36,390 bases of DNA from CAZCJA01 sp964499015 (lineage in GTDB: Bacteria; Elusimicrobiota; Elusimicrobia; F11). The notes beneath the pieces were generated by a model. The model was not told the origin of the DNA and searched no databases. It saw nothing but the letters and a program-made list of their open reading frames with translations. Below are positions 1-7,547 of the stretch, one piece after another (the stretch's first letter is position 1; the number at the start of each line of letters is the position of its first letter). The stretch lies in the NCBI GenBank assembly GCA_964499015.1, contig CAZCJA010000015.1, positions 1 to 36,390 of the forward strand, written 5' to 3'. The translations under genes and the position numbers were made by a program.

Positions 1-917
<917 letters not shown>

Positions 918-998
918 ATCTGTGTCAATCTCGCGACTGACAAAATTAGTGGCAGTATGAATGGCTCGTAATTAATAATTACTCAAGTTTAACGTGGC

Positions 999-1025
999 TC
1001 CAACGGAGGTTTGAATTCCGTTGGA
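999..1025 (-). repeat. Hairpin in the 16S precursor leader
   Basis: A perfect 9-bp inverted repeat (TCCAACGGA at 999-1007 and TCCGTTGGA at 1017-1025) encloses a 9-nt loop about 80 nt upstream of the mature 16S 5' end. It would form a stable stem in the pre-rRNA leader and may take part in precursor folding or processing. It is not followed by a U-tract on the minus strand, so it is not a terminator. Confidence 0.6.
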
Positions 1026-1093
1026 TAGTTAATTGCTTCTGTTTCTTCCTTGATTTCACACACCATATTTAAGCTATTTGGGTCCCTTGACTT

Positions 1094-1120
1094 CCGATAT
1101 TGCTATCGGGGGCAAGAGCA
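1094..1120 (-). promoter_or_regulatory. Candidate rrn antitermination site: boxA-like motif followed by a GNRA-loop hairpin
   Basis: Reading the minus strand toward 16S, TGCTCTT (1120 to 1114) matches the core of the rrn/nut boxA element. Four nucleotides later comes a perfect 6-bp hairpin CCGATA-GCAA-TATCGG (1109 to 1094) with a GNRA tetraloop. rRNA leaders commonly carry boxA, which loads NusB/NusE and prevents premature termination. The boxA-then-hairpin order resembles lambda nut sites more than E. coli rrn leaders. The call rests on motif and location only. Confidence 0.5.
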
Positions 1121-1150
1121 CCCACCCGCTTGCGTATTAGTGTCGATGTA

Positions 1151-1191
1151 AAAGAACAAAAAATAATCCGCGCAAAGATTCTATCTTTGCG
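1151..1191 (-). terminator. Terminator-like hairpin inside the rrn leader
   Basis: On the minus strand a perfect 9-bp inverted repeat with a 3-nt loop (arms 1183-1191 and 1171-1179) is followed by a T-rich run at about 1151-1167. This is the shape of an intrinsic terminator or attenuator. It lies downstream of the proposed rrn promoter and upstream of the boxA-like motif. It could dampen rRNA transcription, or stop transcription coming from further right. The stem is fairly AT-rich, so its strength is uncertain. Confidence 0.5.
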
Positions 1192-1208
1192 TGACCTTTG
1201 GGACACGG

Positions 1209-1237
1209 AAAGTATCAAGATTGATCTGACAGGTCAA
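1209..1237 (-). promoter_or_regulatory. Candidate rrn promoter
   Basis: On the minus strand TTGACC (1237 to 1232) and TACTTT (1214 to 1209) are separated by exactly 17 nt. The -10 is preceded by TGA, giving an extended -10 (TGnTAnnnT). It points toward the 16S gene and would start transcription near 1202, about 285 nt before mature 16S. The -35 lies within one arm of a palindrome (1234-1270). Confidence 0.6.
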
Positions 1238-1270
1238 GTACTATTTTTAACTATTTTCTTAAGTACTTGA
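1234..1270. repeat. Perfect 9-bp inverted repeat overlapping the rrn -35, operator-like
   Basis: TCAAGTACT (1234-1242) and AGTACTTGA (1262-1270) form a perfect inverted repeat with a 19-nt AT-rich spacer. The left arm overlaps the proposed rrn -35 (1232-1237), and the right arm lies 39 bp before the folB -10. The centre sits between the two divergent promoters, as expected for a shared operator. The binding protein is unknown. Confidence 0.45.
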
Positions 1271-1308
1271 TGAAGACCTAAGACGTTCTCAAAACCTGTG
1301 TGGAAGAC

Positions 1309-1314
1309 TATAAT
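1309..1314 (+). promoter_or_regulatory. folB -10 element (TATAAT), likely leaderless start
   Basis: A perfect TATAAT ends 9 nt before the ATG at 1324. Transcription would begin around 1321, within a few bases of the start codon. No Shine-Dalgarno sequence is present. No clear -35 is seen 16-18 nt upstream. Confidence 0.6.
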
Positions 1315-1323
1315 ACAGCTCTC

Positions 1324-1680
1324 ATGAATGCAAAGGATTTTATTGCCATTGAAAACTTTACGGTGCCCGCGCGCGTGGGACACACCGCCGCTGAACGAAG
1401 CTTCCCTCAGATCGTTCGACTGGATATCAATATTTACCTTCCCCTTAGTACAGCCGCAAAAAAAGACCGCATGGCCGCCACCTTGGACTATGCGGGGGTC
1501 ATTTCAAAAACAGAGCGTCTTTTAGCTAAGAAAAAGTTTATCCTAATAGAAGCATTGGCGGACACCGTCGCCACCCAGATCCTCGAACACGCCGCGGTAG
1601 AATCCGTTTCGGTTAAAGCCACCAAGCATGTTTTTCCCAACGTGCAAGCTGTCGGCGCCCACGTATGGCGCGCCAGATAG
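1324..1680 (+). CDS. folB: Dihydroneopterin aldolase family protein (FolB-like)
   Basis: FolB converts 7,8-dihydroneopterin to 6-hydroxymethyl-dihydropterin and glycolaldehyde in folate synthesis, and can also epimerise the substrate. The 118-residue product has the usual length. It carries the family signature near the N-terminus (VGHTAAERSFPQ, probable catalytic Glu24), LDYAGV with Tyr56, and the C-terminal KATKHVFPN segment with a probable catalytic Lys101. I chose the ATG at 1324 over an in-frame GTG at 1300 because the perfect TATAAT at 1309-1314 lies between them, so a transcript from it would miss the GTG. The gene overlaps the following queC-like gene by 16 bp, indicating translational coupling. 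That pairing hints at a pterin-to-deazaguanine link besides folate, which is inference. Confidence 0.85.
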   Translation: MNAKDFIAIENFTVPARVGHTAAERSFPQIVRLDINIYLPLSTAAKKDRMAATLDYAGVISKTERLLAKKKFILIEALADTVATQILEHAAVESVSVKATKHVFPNVQAVGAHVWRAR

Positions 1681-2318
1681 GCGTCCTTTTTTCCGGCGGG
1701 CTTGAAAGCGCGGCACTGGTCCAGCACTACTTAAGACGCGGCTATATCGTCCATCCTGTTTTTGTCGAAGCCAATCTTCCCTGGGAAAAAGTCGAACGTT
1801 ATTGGACGCAGCGTTTTTTTAAGGCCCTCAAATCACCCCGAACCAAGCCTGTCATTACCGTGAAACTTTATCTGGGCGACGCCTATCGCAAGAATTGGAG
1901 CAAGACGGGAAAAATCCCCGGTGCGCGCAGCCGTGATGAAGCGGTATTTTTGCCTGCGCGCAACCTTATGCTGCTTTCCCGCGCCATGCTCTTTCTCGTT
2001 CCCCTTAATGTGACGGAACTCGCGCTGGGCACGTTGGGCGGGAATCCGTTTCCGGACGGACGGCCGTCTTACTTCAAGCTGTTAAATAAAGTGTTTTCAC
2101 TGGGCATGGAAAAACCCATTCACATCCATGCTCCCCTGCGTCAGCAGAAAAAGAAGAACATTATCGCGGACAATAAAAATCTGCCGCTGCACTTAACGTT
2201 CTCGTGCATTAATCCAAGAGGAAAACTTCACTGCGGAAAGTGCAACAAATGCGCGGAGCGGAAGAAGGCGTTTAAAGAAGCAAGCGTCGCGGATAAAACC
2301 GTTTACGCGCGAGGATGA
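1665..2318 (+). CDS. queC: QueC/ExsB-like 7-cyano-7-deazaguanine synthase family protein
   Basis: QueC makes preQ0 from 7-carboxy-7-deazaguanine and ammonia with ATP, for queuosine or 7-deazaguanine DNA modification. The 217-residue product has a PP-loop ATP site (FSGGLES, residues 9-15), the nucleotide-binding FLPARN segment (95-100) and the C-terminal zinc site Cys181, Cys190, Cys193 and Cys196 (SC, HCGKCNKC, then ERKKAF), all diagnostic of the family. Two oddities stand out. The normally conserved Asp of SGGLDS is Glu14, and I do not see the usual YGQ.H motif after the first strand. It may therefore be a divergent paralogue with a changed substrate. The start overlaps folB by 16 bp. The 3' end overlaps convergent xerC by 16 bp. 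Confidence 0.75.
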   Translation: MARQIGVLFSGGLESAALVQHYLRRGYIVHPVFVEANLPWEKVERYWTQRFFKALKSPRTKPVITVKLYLGDAYRKNWSKTGKIPGARSRDEAVFLPARNLMLLSRAMLFLVPLNVTELALGTLGGNPFPDGRPSYFKLLNKVFSLGMEKPIHIHAPLRQQKKKNIIADNKNLPLHLTFSCINPRGKLHCGKCNKCAERKKAFKEASVADKTVYARG

Positions 2319-3187
2319 GCCGAGTCGTAAACTTTTCTCAAGCGCTCGGTGGTCACGTGAGCGTAGACTTGCGTTGTCGATAAATTCTTGTGTCCCAACA
2401 TTTCCTGAACACTCCGCAGATCGCAGCCCCGGTCGAGCAAGTGCGTGGCAAAACTATGGCGCAGCGTATGTGGGCTTACTTTTTTGGTGATGCCGGCTTT
2501 GCGCGCGGCCAACGTCACCCACTGATGCACGGCGCGCGAGGTTAAGCGGCCGCCGCGCGCATTTAAAAAAAGCGGCGCCGCCGGCTCGACTTTTCCCCGT
2601 CCCTTTAAGTAAGCGCGGACCGCCACCAGCGCCGCTCGGCCCACCGGAACGATCCGCTGCTTGTTTCCCTTGCCGACCACCGTCACCGTCTCGTTCCAAA
2701 AATCGATGTCGGCATGGTTCATGTTCACCAACTCCGAGACGCGCAGGCCCGATGAGTACAAGAGTTCCGCTATGGCCTGGTCGCGGGCCGCCAGCGCCGG
2801 CTTCTTCGCCTGGCCCATCGTTTCAATCAGCTTGTCGACTTCGCTGATCGTCATGAAATGCGGAATGCGCAGATCCCGGCGCGGCGTCGGCAGATTAATG
2901 CAGGGATTTAGCGGGACCAATTTTTGCCGGGTCAAATATTTGAAGAACGAGCGCAGCGACGCCCATTTGCGCAGGATGGAGGATTTTTTCAGTTCGGTCG
3001 TGCGCACGTGATTTAAATAAGCGCGAATCAGCGTGCGATCGCATTTGGCCAGCGAAATTTTCTGGGCGTTGATGAAGGCGGAGAAAACGTTGAGGTCGGA
3101 GGTGTAGGCGCGAAGGGTGGCGGGTGAGGCGTTTTTCTCCACGCGGAGCATCAAGATAAATTTGCGCAGAGCCAATTCCACGTTCAT
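2303..3187 (-). CDS. xerC: Tyrosine recombinase XerC/XerD
   Basis: This site-specific recombinase resolves chromosome dimers at dif. The 294-residue length is normal. Residues 1-85 form the SAM-like core-binding domain and the rest is the catalytic domain. All catalytic residues are present: Arg149 (SGLRVSEL), Lys173 (GKGNKQR), His240 and Arg243 (HTLRHSFATHLL), His266 (LGHKNLSTTQ) and the nucleophile Tyr275 (VYAHV). It begins 11 bp after topA and completes a dprA-topA-xerC order that is common in bacteria, often with trmFO between topA and xerC; trmFO is absent here. No SD is visible, so translation probably relies on readthrough from topA. XerC versus XerD cannot be settled from sequence alone. 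Confidence 0.93.
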   Translation of the reverse strand: MNVELALRKFILMLRVEKNASPATLRAYTSDLNVFSAFINAQKISLAKCDRTLIRAYLNHVRTTELKKSSILRKWASLRSFFKYLTRQKLVPLNPCINLPTPRRDLRIPHFMTISEVDKLIETMGQAKKPALAARDQAIAELLYSSGLRVSELVNMNHADIDFWNETVTVVGKGNKQRIVPVGRAALVAVRAYLKGRGKVEPAAPLFLNARGGRLTSRAVHQWVTLAARKAGITKKVSPHTLRHSFATHLLDRGCDLRSVQEMLGHKNLSTTQVYAHVTTERLRKVYDSAHPRA

Positions 3188-3198
3188 GGAAGGCGTGG

Positions 3199-5343
3199 TT
3201 AAGCGGCGTTCTTTTCCGGCTTCTTAATCGTTTTGCACTGCGGATAACCCGAACAGGCGATGAATTCGCCGAAACGGCCCCAGCGGCGCACCATCGGTTT
3301 GCCGCAGTTCTCGCATTTTTCAGTCAGCGGTTCGGGCGCTTTTTTATCGCCGGTCAGCGATTTCGTGAACTTGCACTGCGGATAGCCGGAGCACGCCAAG
3401 AATTTGCCGCGGCGTCCCAGGCGAATCACCAAATTCTTTTGGCAATTCGCGCACTTCTCTTCGGTTTCTTCCGGCTTGACCAGATTTCCCTCTTTATCCA
3501 AGGAAACTTTAAATTTACAGGTCGGATACGTTGAACACGCCAGAAAGCGGCCGAAACGGCTTTCGCGAATGACCATCATCGATTTGCACTGCTCGCACTT
3601 ATGTTCGGTTTCCTGCACTTTCGGCTTCATGACTTTCATTTCGGTTTCGGCCGTGGACAGTTTCTTCGCAAACGGCTCCCAGAAATTTTTAATGACGCTG
3701 CGCCATTCTTTCTTGCCGTCGGCGACGTCGTCGAGATTTTCTTCCATCCCGGCGGTGAAATTCACGTCGACGATTTCCGGAAAATTTTCCACAAGCTGAA
3801 TATCGACGGTTTTACCGAGCTCGGTCGGCACGAAGCGTCGCTCGTCCAAACGGACATATCCGCGGGTAATGATCGTATGCACCGTCGGCGCGTAGGTGGA
3901 CGGACGGCCGATGCCGAGCTCTTCCATCATTTTGACCAAACTCGCTTCGTTGTAGCGCGGCGGCGGTTCGGTGAAGTGCTGCTCCGGCTTCAATTCTTTT
4001 TTCGTTAGCGCGTCTTTGGCCACGAGGAGCGGAAGCTTGCCTTCCTTCTCTTCGTCGTCCTCCATGATGCCGGCCAATTTCAAGAAGCCGTCGAATTTCA
4101 GGACGCGGCCGTTGGCGCGGAATATATAAGGAAGGGGCTTGGTGCCGATATCGACGGTCAATGTGTCGTAGATGGCGTCGGCCATCTGGCTTCCGACAAA
4201 TCGGTCCCAAATCAATTTGTAAAGCTTGAGCTGCTCTGGCGTCAGATGACCCTTGATTGTCTCCGGCTCGCGCAGAGCCGACGTCGGGCGGATTGCTTCG
4301 TGCGCTTCCTGCGCACCCTTGGCTTTGGTTTTGTAAACGCGCACTTTCGGCGGCAAATAATTTTTCCCGAATTTTTTGGTGACGAAATCGATGGCTTCGT
4401 CCTGCGCGGCTTTTGCGATGAACGTCGAGTCGGTTCTCATATACGTGATGAGACCGACTGTGGTGCCGTCTTCGAGCGAAATACCTTCGTAAAGCTGCTG
4501 AGCGACAGACATGGTGCGCTGGGCGCGGAAACCCAGGCGGTGCGACGCTTCTTGTTGAAGCGTGGCGGTGGTGAACGGTGCCGGCGGTTGGCGGCGGCGC
4601 TCTTTCGGCTCGACGGACAAGACCGCGTACTTGGCTTTTTCCAAGTCCGTCATGATTTTGTCGACGGTCTCCTTGGTGTTCAGCTCAAGCCGGTCGTATT
4701 TGTGCTCGCCGTTGGCATACAAATTGGCCCAGAACGGCGCTTCGGACCCTTTTTGTAAAAGCGCAGCCACAGTCCAATATTCTTGTGCGACAAATTTGGC
4801 GATCTCCTCTTCGCGCTGGCAGATCATGCGCACCGCGACGGACTGCACGCGGCCCGCGGAAAGCCCGCGCTTCACTTTTTTCCAGAGAAGCGGCGAAAGT
4901 TTATATCCGACCAGGCGGTCGAGCACGCGGCGCGCCACTTGAGCGTCCACGAGCTTGGTGTCCAAATCGCGGGGCTCGGTCAGCGAGGCTTTGATGGCTT
5001 CGGGCGTGATTTCATGGAACGTGATACGTCTCAGTTTCTCCGGCTTCACTTTTAAGAGTTGGGCCAAATGCCAGGCGATGGCTTCTCCTTCGCGGTCATA
5101 GTCCGTCGCCAGGAAAACATTTTTTGCGGTTTTCGCGGCTTTGATTAATTCGGGAAGAAGCTTTTTGGCGCGAGGAAGAACGACGTAACTCGGCTCAAAC
5201 TCTTTGTCCAAATCGACACCGAGCTTGCGCTGGGGCAAATCACGCACGTGGCCGTACGAACTTTTAACGAGAAAATTCTTGGACAGCATTTTCCCGATCG
5301 TTCGCTCTTTGGTTGGAGACTCAACAATAACCAGTGAATCCAT
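3199..5343 (-). CDS. topA: DNA topoisomerase I
   Basis: Type IA topoisomerase that relaxes negative supercoils. The 714-residue protein has an N-terminal TOPRIM domain (IVESPTK; then DYDREGEAIAWHL with the acidic metal site), the nucleophile Tyr301 in GLITYMRTDS, and three C-terminal four-cysteine zinc ribbons (each CxxC...CSxYPxC, from about residue 575). Three ribbons is within the usual range. The ATG at 5343 has no Shine-Dalgarno. Instead a strong promoter (TTGAAA, 16-nt spacer, TGTTACAAT) ends 8 nt before it, so the mRNA is probably leaderless. The gene is followed by xerC after 11 bp. The promoter -35 lies at the very end of dprA, so topA can be expressed independently of the upstream competence gene. 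Confidence 0.98.
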   Translation of the reverse strand: MDSLVIVESPTKERTIGKMLSKNFLVKSSYGHVRDLPQRKLGVDLDKEFEPSYVVLPRAKKLLPELIKAAKTAKNVFLATDYDREGEAIAWHLAQLLKVKPEKLRRITFHEITPEAIKASLTEPRDLDTKLVDAQVARRVLDRLVGYKLSPLLWKKVKRGLSAGRVQSVAVRMICQREEEIAKFVAQEYWTVAALLQKGSEAPFWANLYANGEHKYDRLELNTKETVDKIMTDLEKAKYAVLSVEPKERRRQPPAPFTTATLQQEASHRLGFRAQRTMSVAQQLYEGISLEDGTTVGLITYMRTDSTFIAKAAQDEAIDFVTKKFGKNYLPPKVRVYKTKAKGAQEAHEAIRPTSALREPETIKGHLTPEQLKLYKLIWDRFVGSQMADAIYDTLTVDIGTKPLPYIFRANGRVLKFDGFLKLAGIMEDDEEKEGKLPLLVAKDALTKKELKPEQHFTEPPPRYNEASLVKMMEELGIGRPSTYAPTVHTIITRGYVRLDERRFVPTELGKTVDIQLVENFPEIVDVNFTAGMEENLDDVADGKKEWRSVIKNFWEPFAKKLSTAETEMKVMKPKVQETEHKCEQCKSMMVIRESRFGRFLACSTYPTCKFKVSLDKEGNLVKPEETEEKCANCQKNLVIRLGRRGKFLACSGYPQCKFTKSLTGDKKAPEPLTEKCENCGKPMVRRWGRFGEFIACSGYPQCKTIKKPEKNAA

Positions 5344-5351
5344 GGGCGCCT

Positions 5352-5379
5352 ATTGTAACACGATGTTTCTCTTTTTCAA
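5352..5379 (-). promoter_or_regulatory. topA promoter with extended -10, leaderless geometry
   Basis: On the minus strand TTGAAA (5379 to 5374), a 16-nt spacer and TACAAT (5357 to 5352), preceded by TGT to give an extended -10. Only 8 nt separate the -10 from the topA ATG, so the predicted start site falls at or next to the A of ATG. The -35 overlaps the dprA stop region. Confidence 0.7.
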
Positions 5380-6488
5380 GTTTTTTCAACCAAACCTCCC
5401 GGCAATGAGCGCACAACGCCGCGCAGTTCGAGCTCCAAAAGCGCCGCGGCGAGCGCGGCATTCGGCATTTTTAGACGCTCGGAAAGAATCTCGCGCGGAA
5501 GAGCGGTCGCTTCCAATTCGCGCATGAGCTTTGCGTGATCTGACGATAACGCGAGGAGGTCTTTTTCTTCGTTTATAACGCTTTGCGCGAGGCGTTCGCG
5601 TAAATAATTGGGCAGAGCGTCGATAACATCGTCCACGCACGTCACCAGCGCGGCGCCATTCTGGATTAAGCGATGCGGCCCGCGGCTTAAGGAAGACGAC
5701 ACCGGGCCGGGAACCGCGAACACCTCGCGCCCTTCTTCAGCAGCCAAACGCGCCGTAATGAGCGAACCGCTCTTCTCATCCCCTTCGACAATAATTGTTC
5801 CGACACTTAAGCCCGCGATCACACGGTTGCGGCGCGGAAAATGCCCCCGGTACGGCGGCGTGTGCAAAGGGAATTCACTGAGGAGCGTGCCCTTATCCAA
5901 AATCCGCTCGGCGAGCGCTTTGTTCTCACGCGGGTACAGATTGAGCAACCCGCTGCCCAAGACCGCCCAAGTAACGCCGTTGCGGCGGATGGTTTCATCA
6001 TGTACTCGGCTGTCGATGCCGCGCGCAAGACCGCTTACGGCGACAACACCCAAATCAGCCAGCTCGCCTGCAAACTCGCGAGCTATTTTTTCTCCATAAT
6101 AGGTCGGTCGGCGGCTACCCACGATCGCCAATGGCAAAGCATCCTCCAAGAGGGGTTGTCCGAGCGCATATATAATAGGAGGAGCCGCGCTCACCTTCTT
6201 GAGCAGGGTTGGATAGTCGGGGTTCTGCCATAAATAAAGCCGTATATTTTTCTCTACGACCTCCCTCAGCTCCCGATCGGCAAACCTAGCTGCCTCCTCC
6301 CATCCACGCTCGAAAGAGATAACGGCATCAGCCGTGATTAAGGCGCGTTCCGCCCACGCTTTTGGCCCGGCGCGAACACAGGCCGCGGCCGTGAAAAAAG
6401 CGGACAGCAGCGAATGATGAAGTGCAGGGGGAAGGGACGAAAAGTACGACAGATGAAACGAGGCGTGTATTTCAGTTGAGTTGGACAA
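5376..6488 (-). CDS. dprA: DNA-processing protein DprA
   Basis: DprA binds incoming single-stranded DNA during natural transformation and loads RecA. The 370-residue protein has a central Rossmann-like DprA domain (about residues 95-300) with VGSRRPTYYG, SGLARGIDSRVH, GSGLLNLYPREN, FPRRNRVIAGLS and a SGSLITARLA segment. The C-terminal ~70 residues look like the DprA winged-helix domain. The start is TTG, supported by an AGGAGGG Shine-Dalgarno 6 nt upstream. That SD lies in the 3' arm of a hairpin (6491-6523), so translation may be restricted. It follows the TPR gene by 40 nt and precedes topA, as in many bacteria. Together with comM nearby it supports DNA uptake ability, although no pilus or ComEC gene is in the window. 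Confidence 0.95.
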   Translation of the reverse strand: MSNSTEIHASFHLSYFSSLPPALHHSLLSAFFTAAACVRAGPKAWAERALITADAVISFERGWEEAARFADRELREVVEKNIRLYLWQNPDYPTLLKKVSAAPPIIYALGQPLLEDALPLAIVGSRRPTYYGEKIAREFAGELADLGVVAVSGLARGIDSRVHDETIRRNGVTWAVLGSGLLNLYPRENKALAERILDKGTLLSEFPLHTPPYRGHFPRRNRVIAGLSVGTIIVEGDEKSGSLITARLAAEEGREVFAVPGPVSSSLSRGPHRLIQNGAALVTCVDDVIDALPNYLRERLAQSVINEEKDLLALSSDHAKLMRELEATALPREILSERLKMPNAALAAALLELELRGVVRSLPGGLVEKT

Positions 6489-6490
6489 GG

Positions 6491-6523
6491 AACCCTCCTA
6501 ATCAATTAACGTCAGGAGGGGTT
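6491..6523 (-). promoter_or_regulatory. Hairpin sequestering the dprA Shine-Dalgarno
   Basis: In the mRNA, AACCCCTCCT (6523 to 6514) can pair with AGGAGGGTT (6499 to 6491) over 9 bp with one bulged C and a 14-nt loop. The 3' arm is the dprA Shine-Dalgarno itself. The 5' arm imitates the anti-SD end of 16S rRNA. No U-tract follows on this strand, so it is not a normal terminator. A translational gate is the simplest reading. Confidence 0.6.
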
Positions 6524-6528
6524 AAAAA

Positions 6529-6909
6529 TTATGGACCGGTGATTATTTCCGCAGCCCGCGTCGCAACGCGGGCGCGTTCGGTGCCTTTATAAGCGGCGGC
6601 ATAACGGCGATACACTTCCGCCGCTTCGGCTCGGCGCCCCGTTTGCTCCAAACAGATTGCAATACGGAACGTCGCTTCTTCGGCCATAGGGGTTTTGGGG
6701 CAGCGCTTTAAAACAGGCGTAAAGACTTTGAGGGCATCATCGTAATGGCTCATCGTGATATAGAACTGGCCCATTAGATTGTTAACCCGGCACGTCCATT
6801 GAGCTTTATTTTCGTCGCCGTAACGCTGGAAATCCTCTGAGGTAAGGTAAGTCATTCCGTACTTAAAACCGAATACTACAAGTATTACTCCAACCGCAAA
6901 CTTCAGCAT
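6529..6909 (-). CDS. Small membrane-anchored TPR protein
   Basis: A 126-residue protein of unknown specific role. Residues 1-20 form one hydrophobic segment (LKFAVGVILVVFGFKYGM) that would be an N-terminal membrane anchor. Residues about 40-120 look like two to three tetratricopeptide helices (NLMGQFYITMSHYDDALKVF, then AEEATFRIAICLEQTGRRAEAAEVYRRY), a protein-interaction module resembling the YbgF/BamD type of repeat. The start lies 9 bp after the preceding gene with no SD, so it is probably coupled to it. Orientation places the TPR repeats outside the cytoplasm if the anchor behaves as a signal-anchor. It could help assemble an envelope complex with its neighbour, which is inference. Confidence 0.75.
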   Translation of the reverse strand: MLKFAVGVILVVFGFKYGMTYLTSEDFQRYGDENKAQWTCRVNNLMGQFYITMSHYDDALKVFTPVLKRCPKTPMAEEATFRIAICLEQTGRRAEAAEVYRRYAAAYKGTERARVATRAAEIITGP

Positions 6910-6918
6910 TCGGGCTTG

Positions 6919-7476
6919 TTAGCGACCCGAATCCCGTCTAACCAAATCTCCGATCTCAATGCCGTCGTTGGTACGGATCACGCGCGCCGAGCAGGTTTCC
7001 TCGTCCACTTTGTCCGTGATTTCGGAGATGGCGATGCGGCGCACTTCGTAACCGATGAAACGGCCTGTTTGCGGATCTTTGATGCGCGAGCCGCGCTTAT
7101 AAATTCCCACACGGTCGCCCGGCTGTATTTCCTGCGCTTTTCCGACATTCAAATACAGCAAATCGTTGGTGATGAATAAGCTGCGGATTTCCTGGCCTTG
7201 TCCACCGGCGACAAATCCATCAAACTCCCAATCGGGGCCGGCGATAAAACCATCGGAACCCGACATAATTTTCTTGGAGCTTTTTTTAACCGGAGCCGCT
7301 TCTTCCGCCACCGGAGCGGCCTCAGCCGCTTCAATTTCAGGTACAGGATCGCTTGATGTGGTCATCGGTTGTTCAGCGGGAGCGGAGGGACCGCCGCGCA
7401 AGGCCGCCGATAACGGCAGTAAAAAAACGCCGGCGGCGAGGGCCAAAATCAATCCAAAAACAGTCACTTTTTTCAT
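6919..7476 (-). CDS. Secreted protein with FlgT C-terminal-like domain
   Basis: A 185-residue exported protein. Residues 1-25 are a signal peptide (KKVTVFGLILALAAGVFLLP). Residues about 30-75 are an Ala/Glu/Pro-rich linker. Residues about 90-180 form a beta-rich domain with the pattern GDRVGIYKRG, then IKDPQTGRFIGYEVRR, then ARVIRTNDGIEIGDLV. The same pattern occurs at the end of the CsgG-like protein at 33449-34378 (IKDPTTGLVLGRTEKEIG) and resembles the C-terminal domain of flagellar protein FlgT and LysM-associated domains. The ATG at 7476 is preceded by a GGAGG Shine-Dalgarno. A probable periplasmic or wall-associated role is inferred; no enzymatic motif is visible. Confidence 0.75.
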   Translation of the reverse strand: MKKVTVFGLILALAAGVFLLPLSAALRGGPSAPAEQPMTTSSDPVPEIEAAEAAPVAEEAAPVKKSSKKIMSGSDGFIAGPDWEFDGFVAGGQGQEIRSLFITNDLLYLNVGKAQEIQPGDRVGIYKRGSRIKDPQTGRFIGYEVRRIAISEITDKVDEETCSARVIRTNDGIEIGDLVRRDSGR

Positions 7477-7518
7477 CGCTGGTAGCCTCCAAAATCGATT
7501 TGTGTTTTCGTACCAATA

Positions 7519-7547
7519 AGGTTAGGTTGTCTTCGCCTTTCCGTCAA
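7519..7547 (-). promoter_or_regulatory. Candidate promoter for the 7476-5376 operon
   Basis: On the minus strand TTGACG (7547 to 7542), a 17-nt spacer and TAACCT (7524 to 7519). The -35 overlaps the last codons of comM. The predicted start near 7511 leaves a leader of about 35 nt with a GGAGG Shine-Dalgarno before the 7476 start. Confidence 0.45.

Noticed and set aside
1300..1323. GTG start for folB at 1300
   Set aside because: The perfect TATAAT at 1309-1314 lies inside this segment, and the ATG at 1324 gives the normal FolB length.
2347..2363. GGTCACGTGAGCG near 2350 as a parS site
   Set aside because: Only the CACGTG core matches the parS consensus; it lies within xerC coding sequence and far from parAB.
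6491..6523. Intrinsic terminator after the TPR gene
   Set aside because: No U-tract follows the stem on the minus strand; the 3' arm is the dprA SD.
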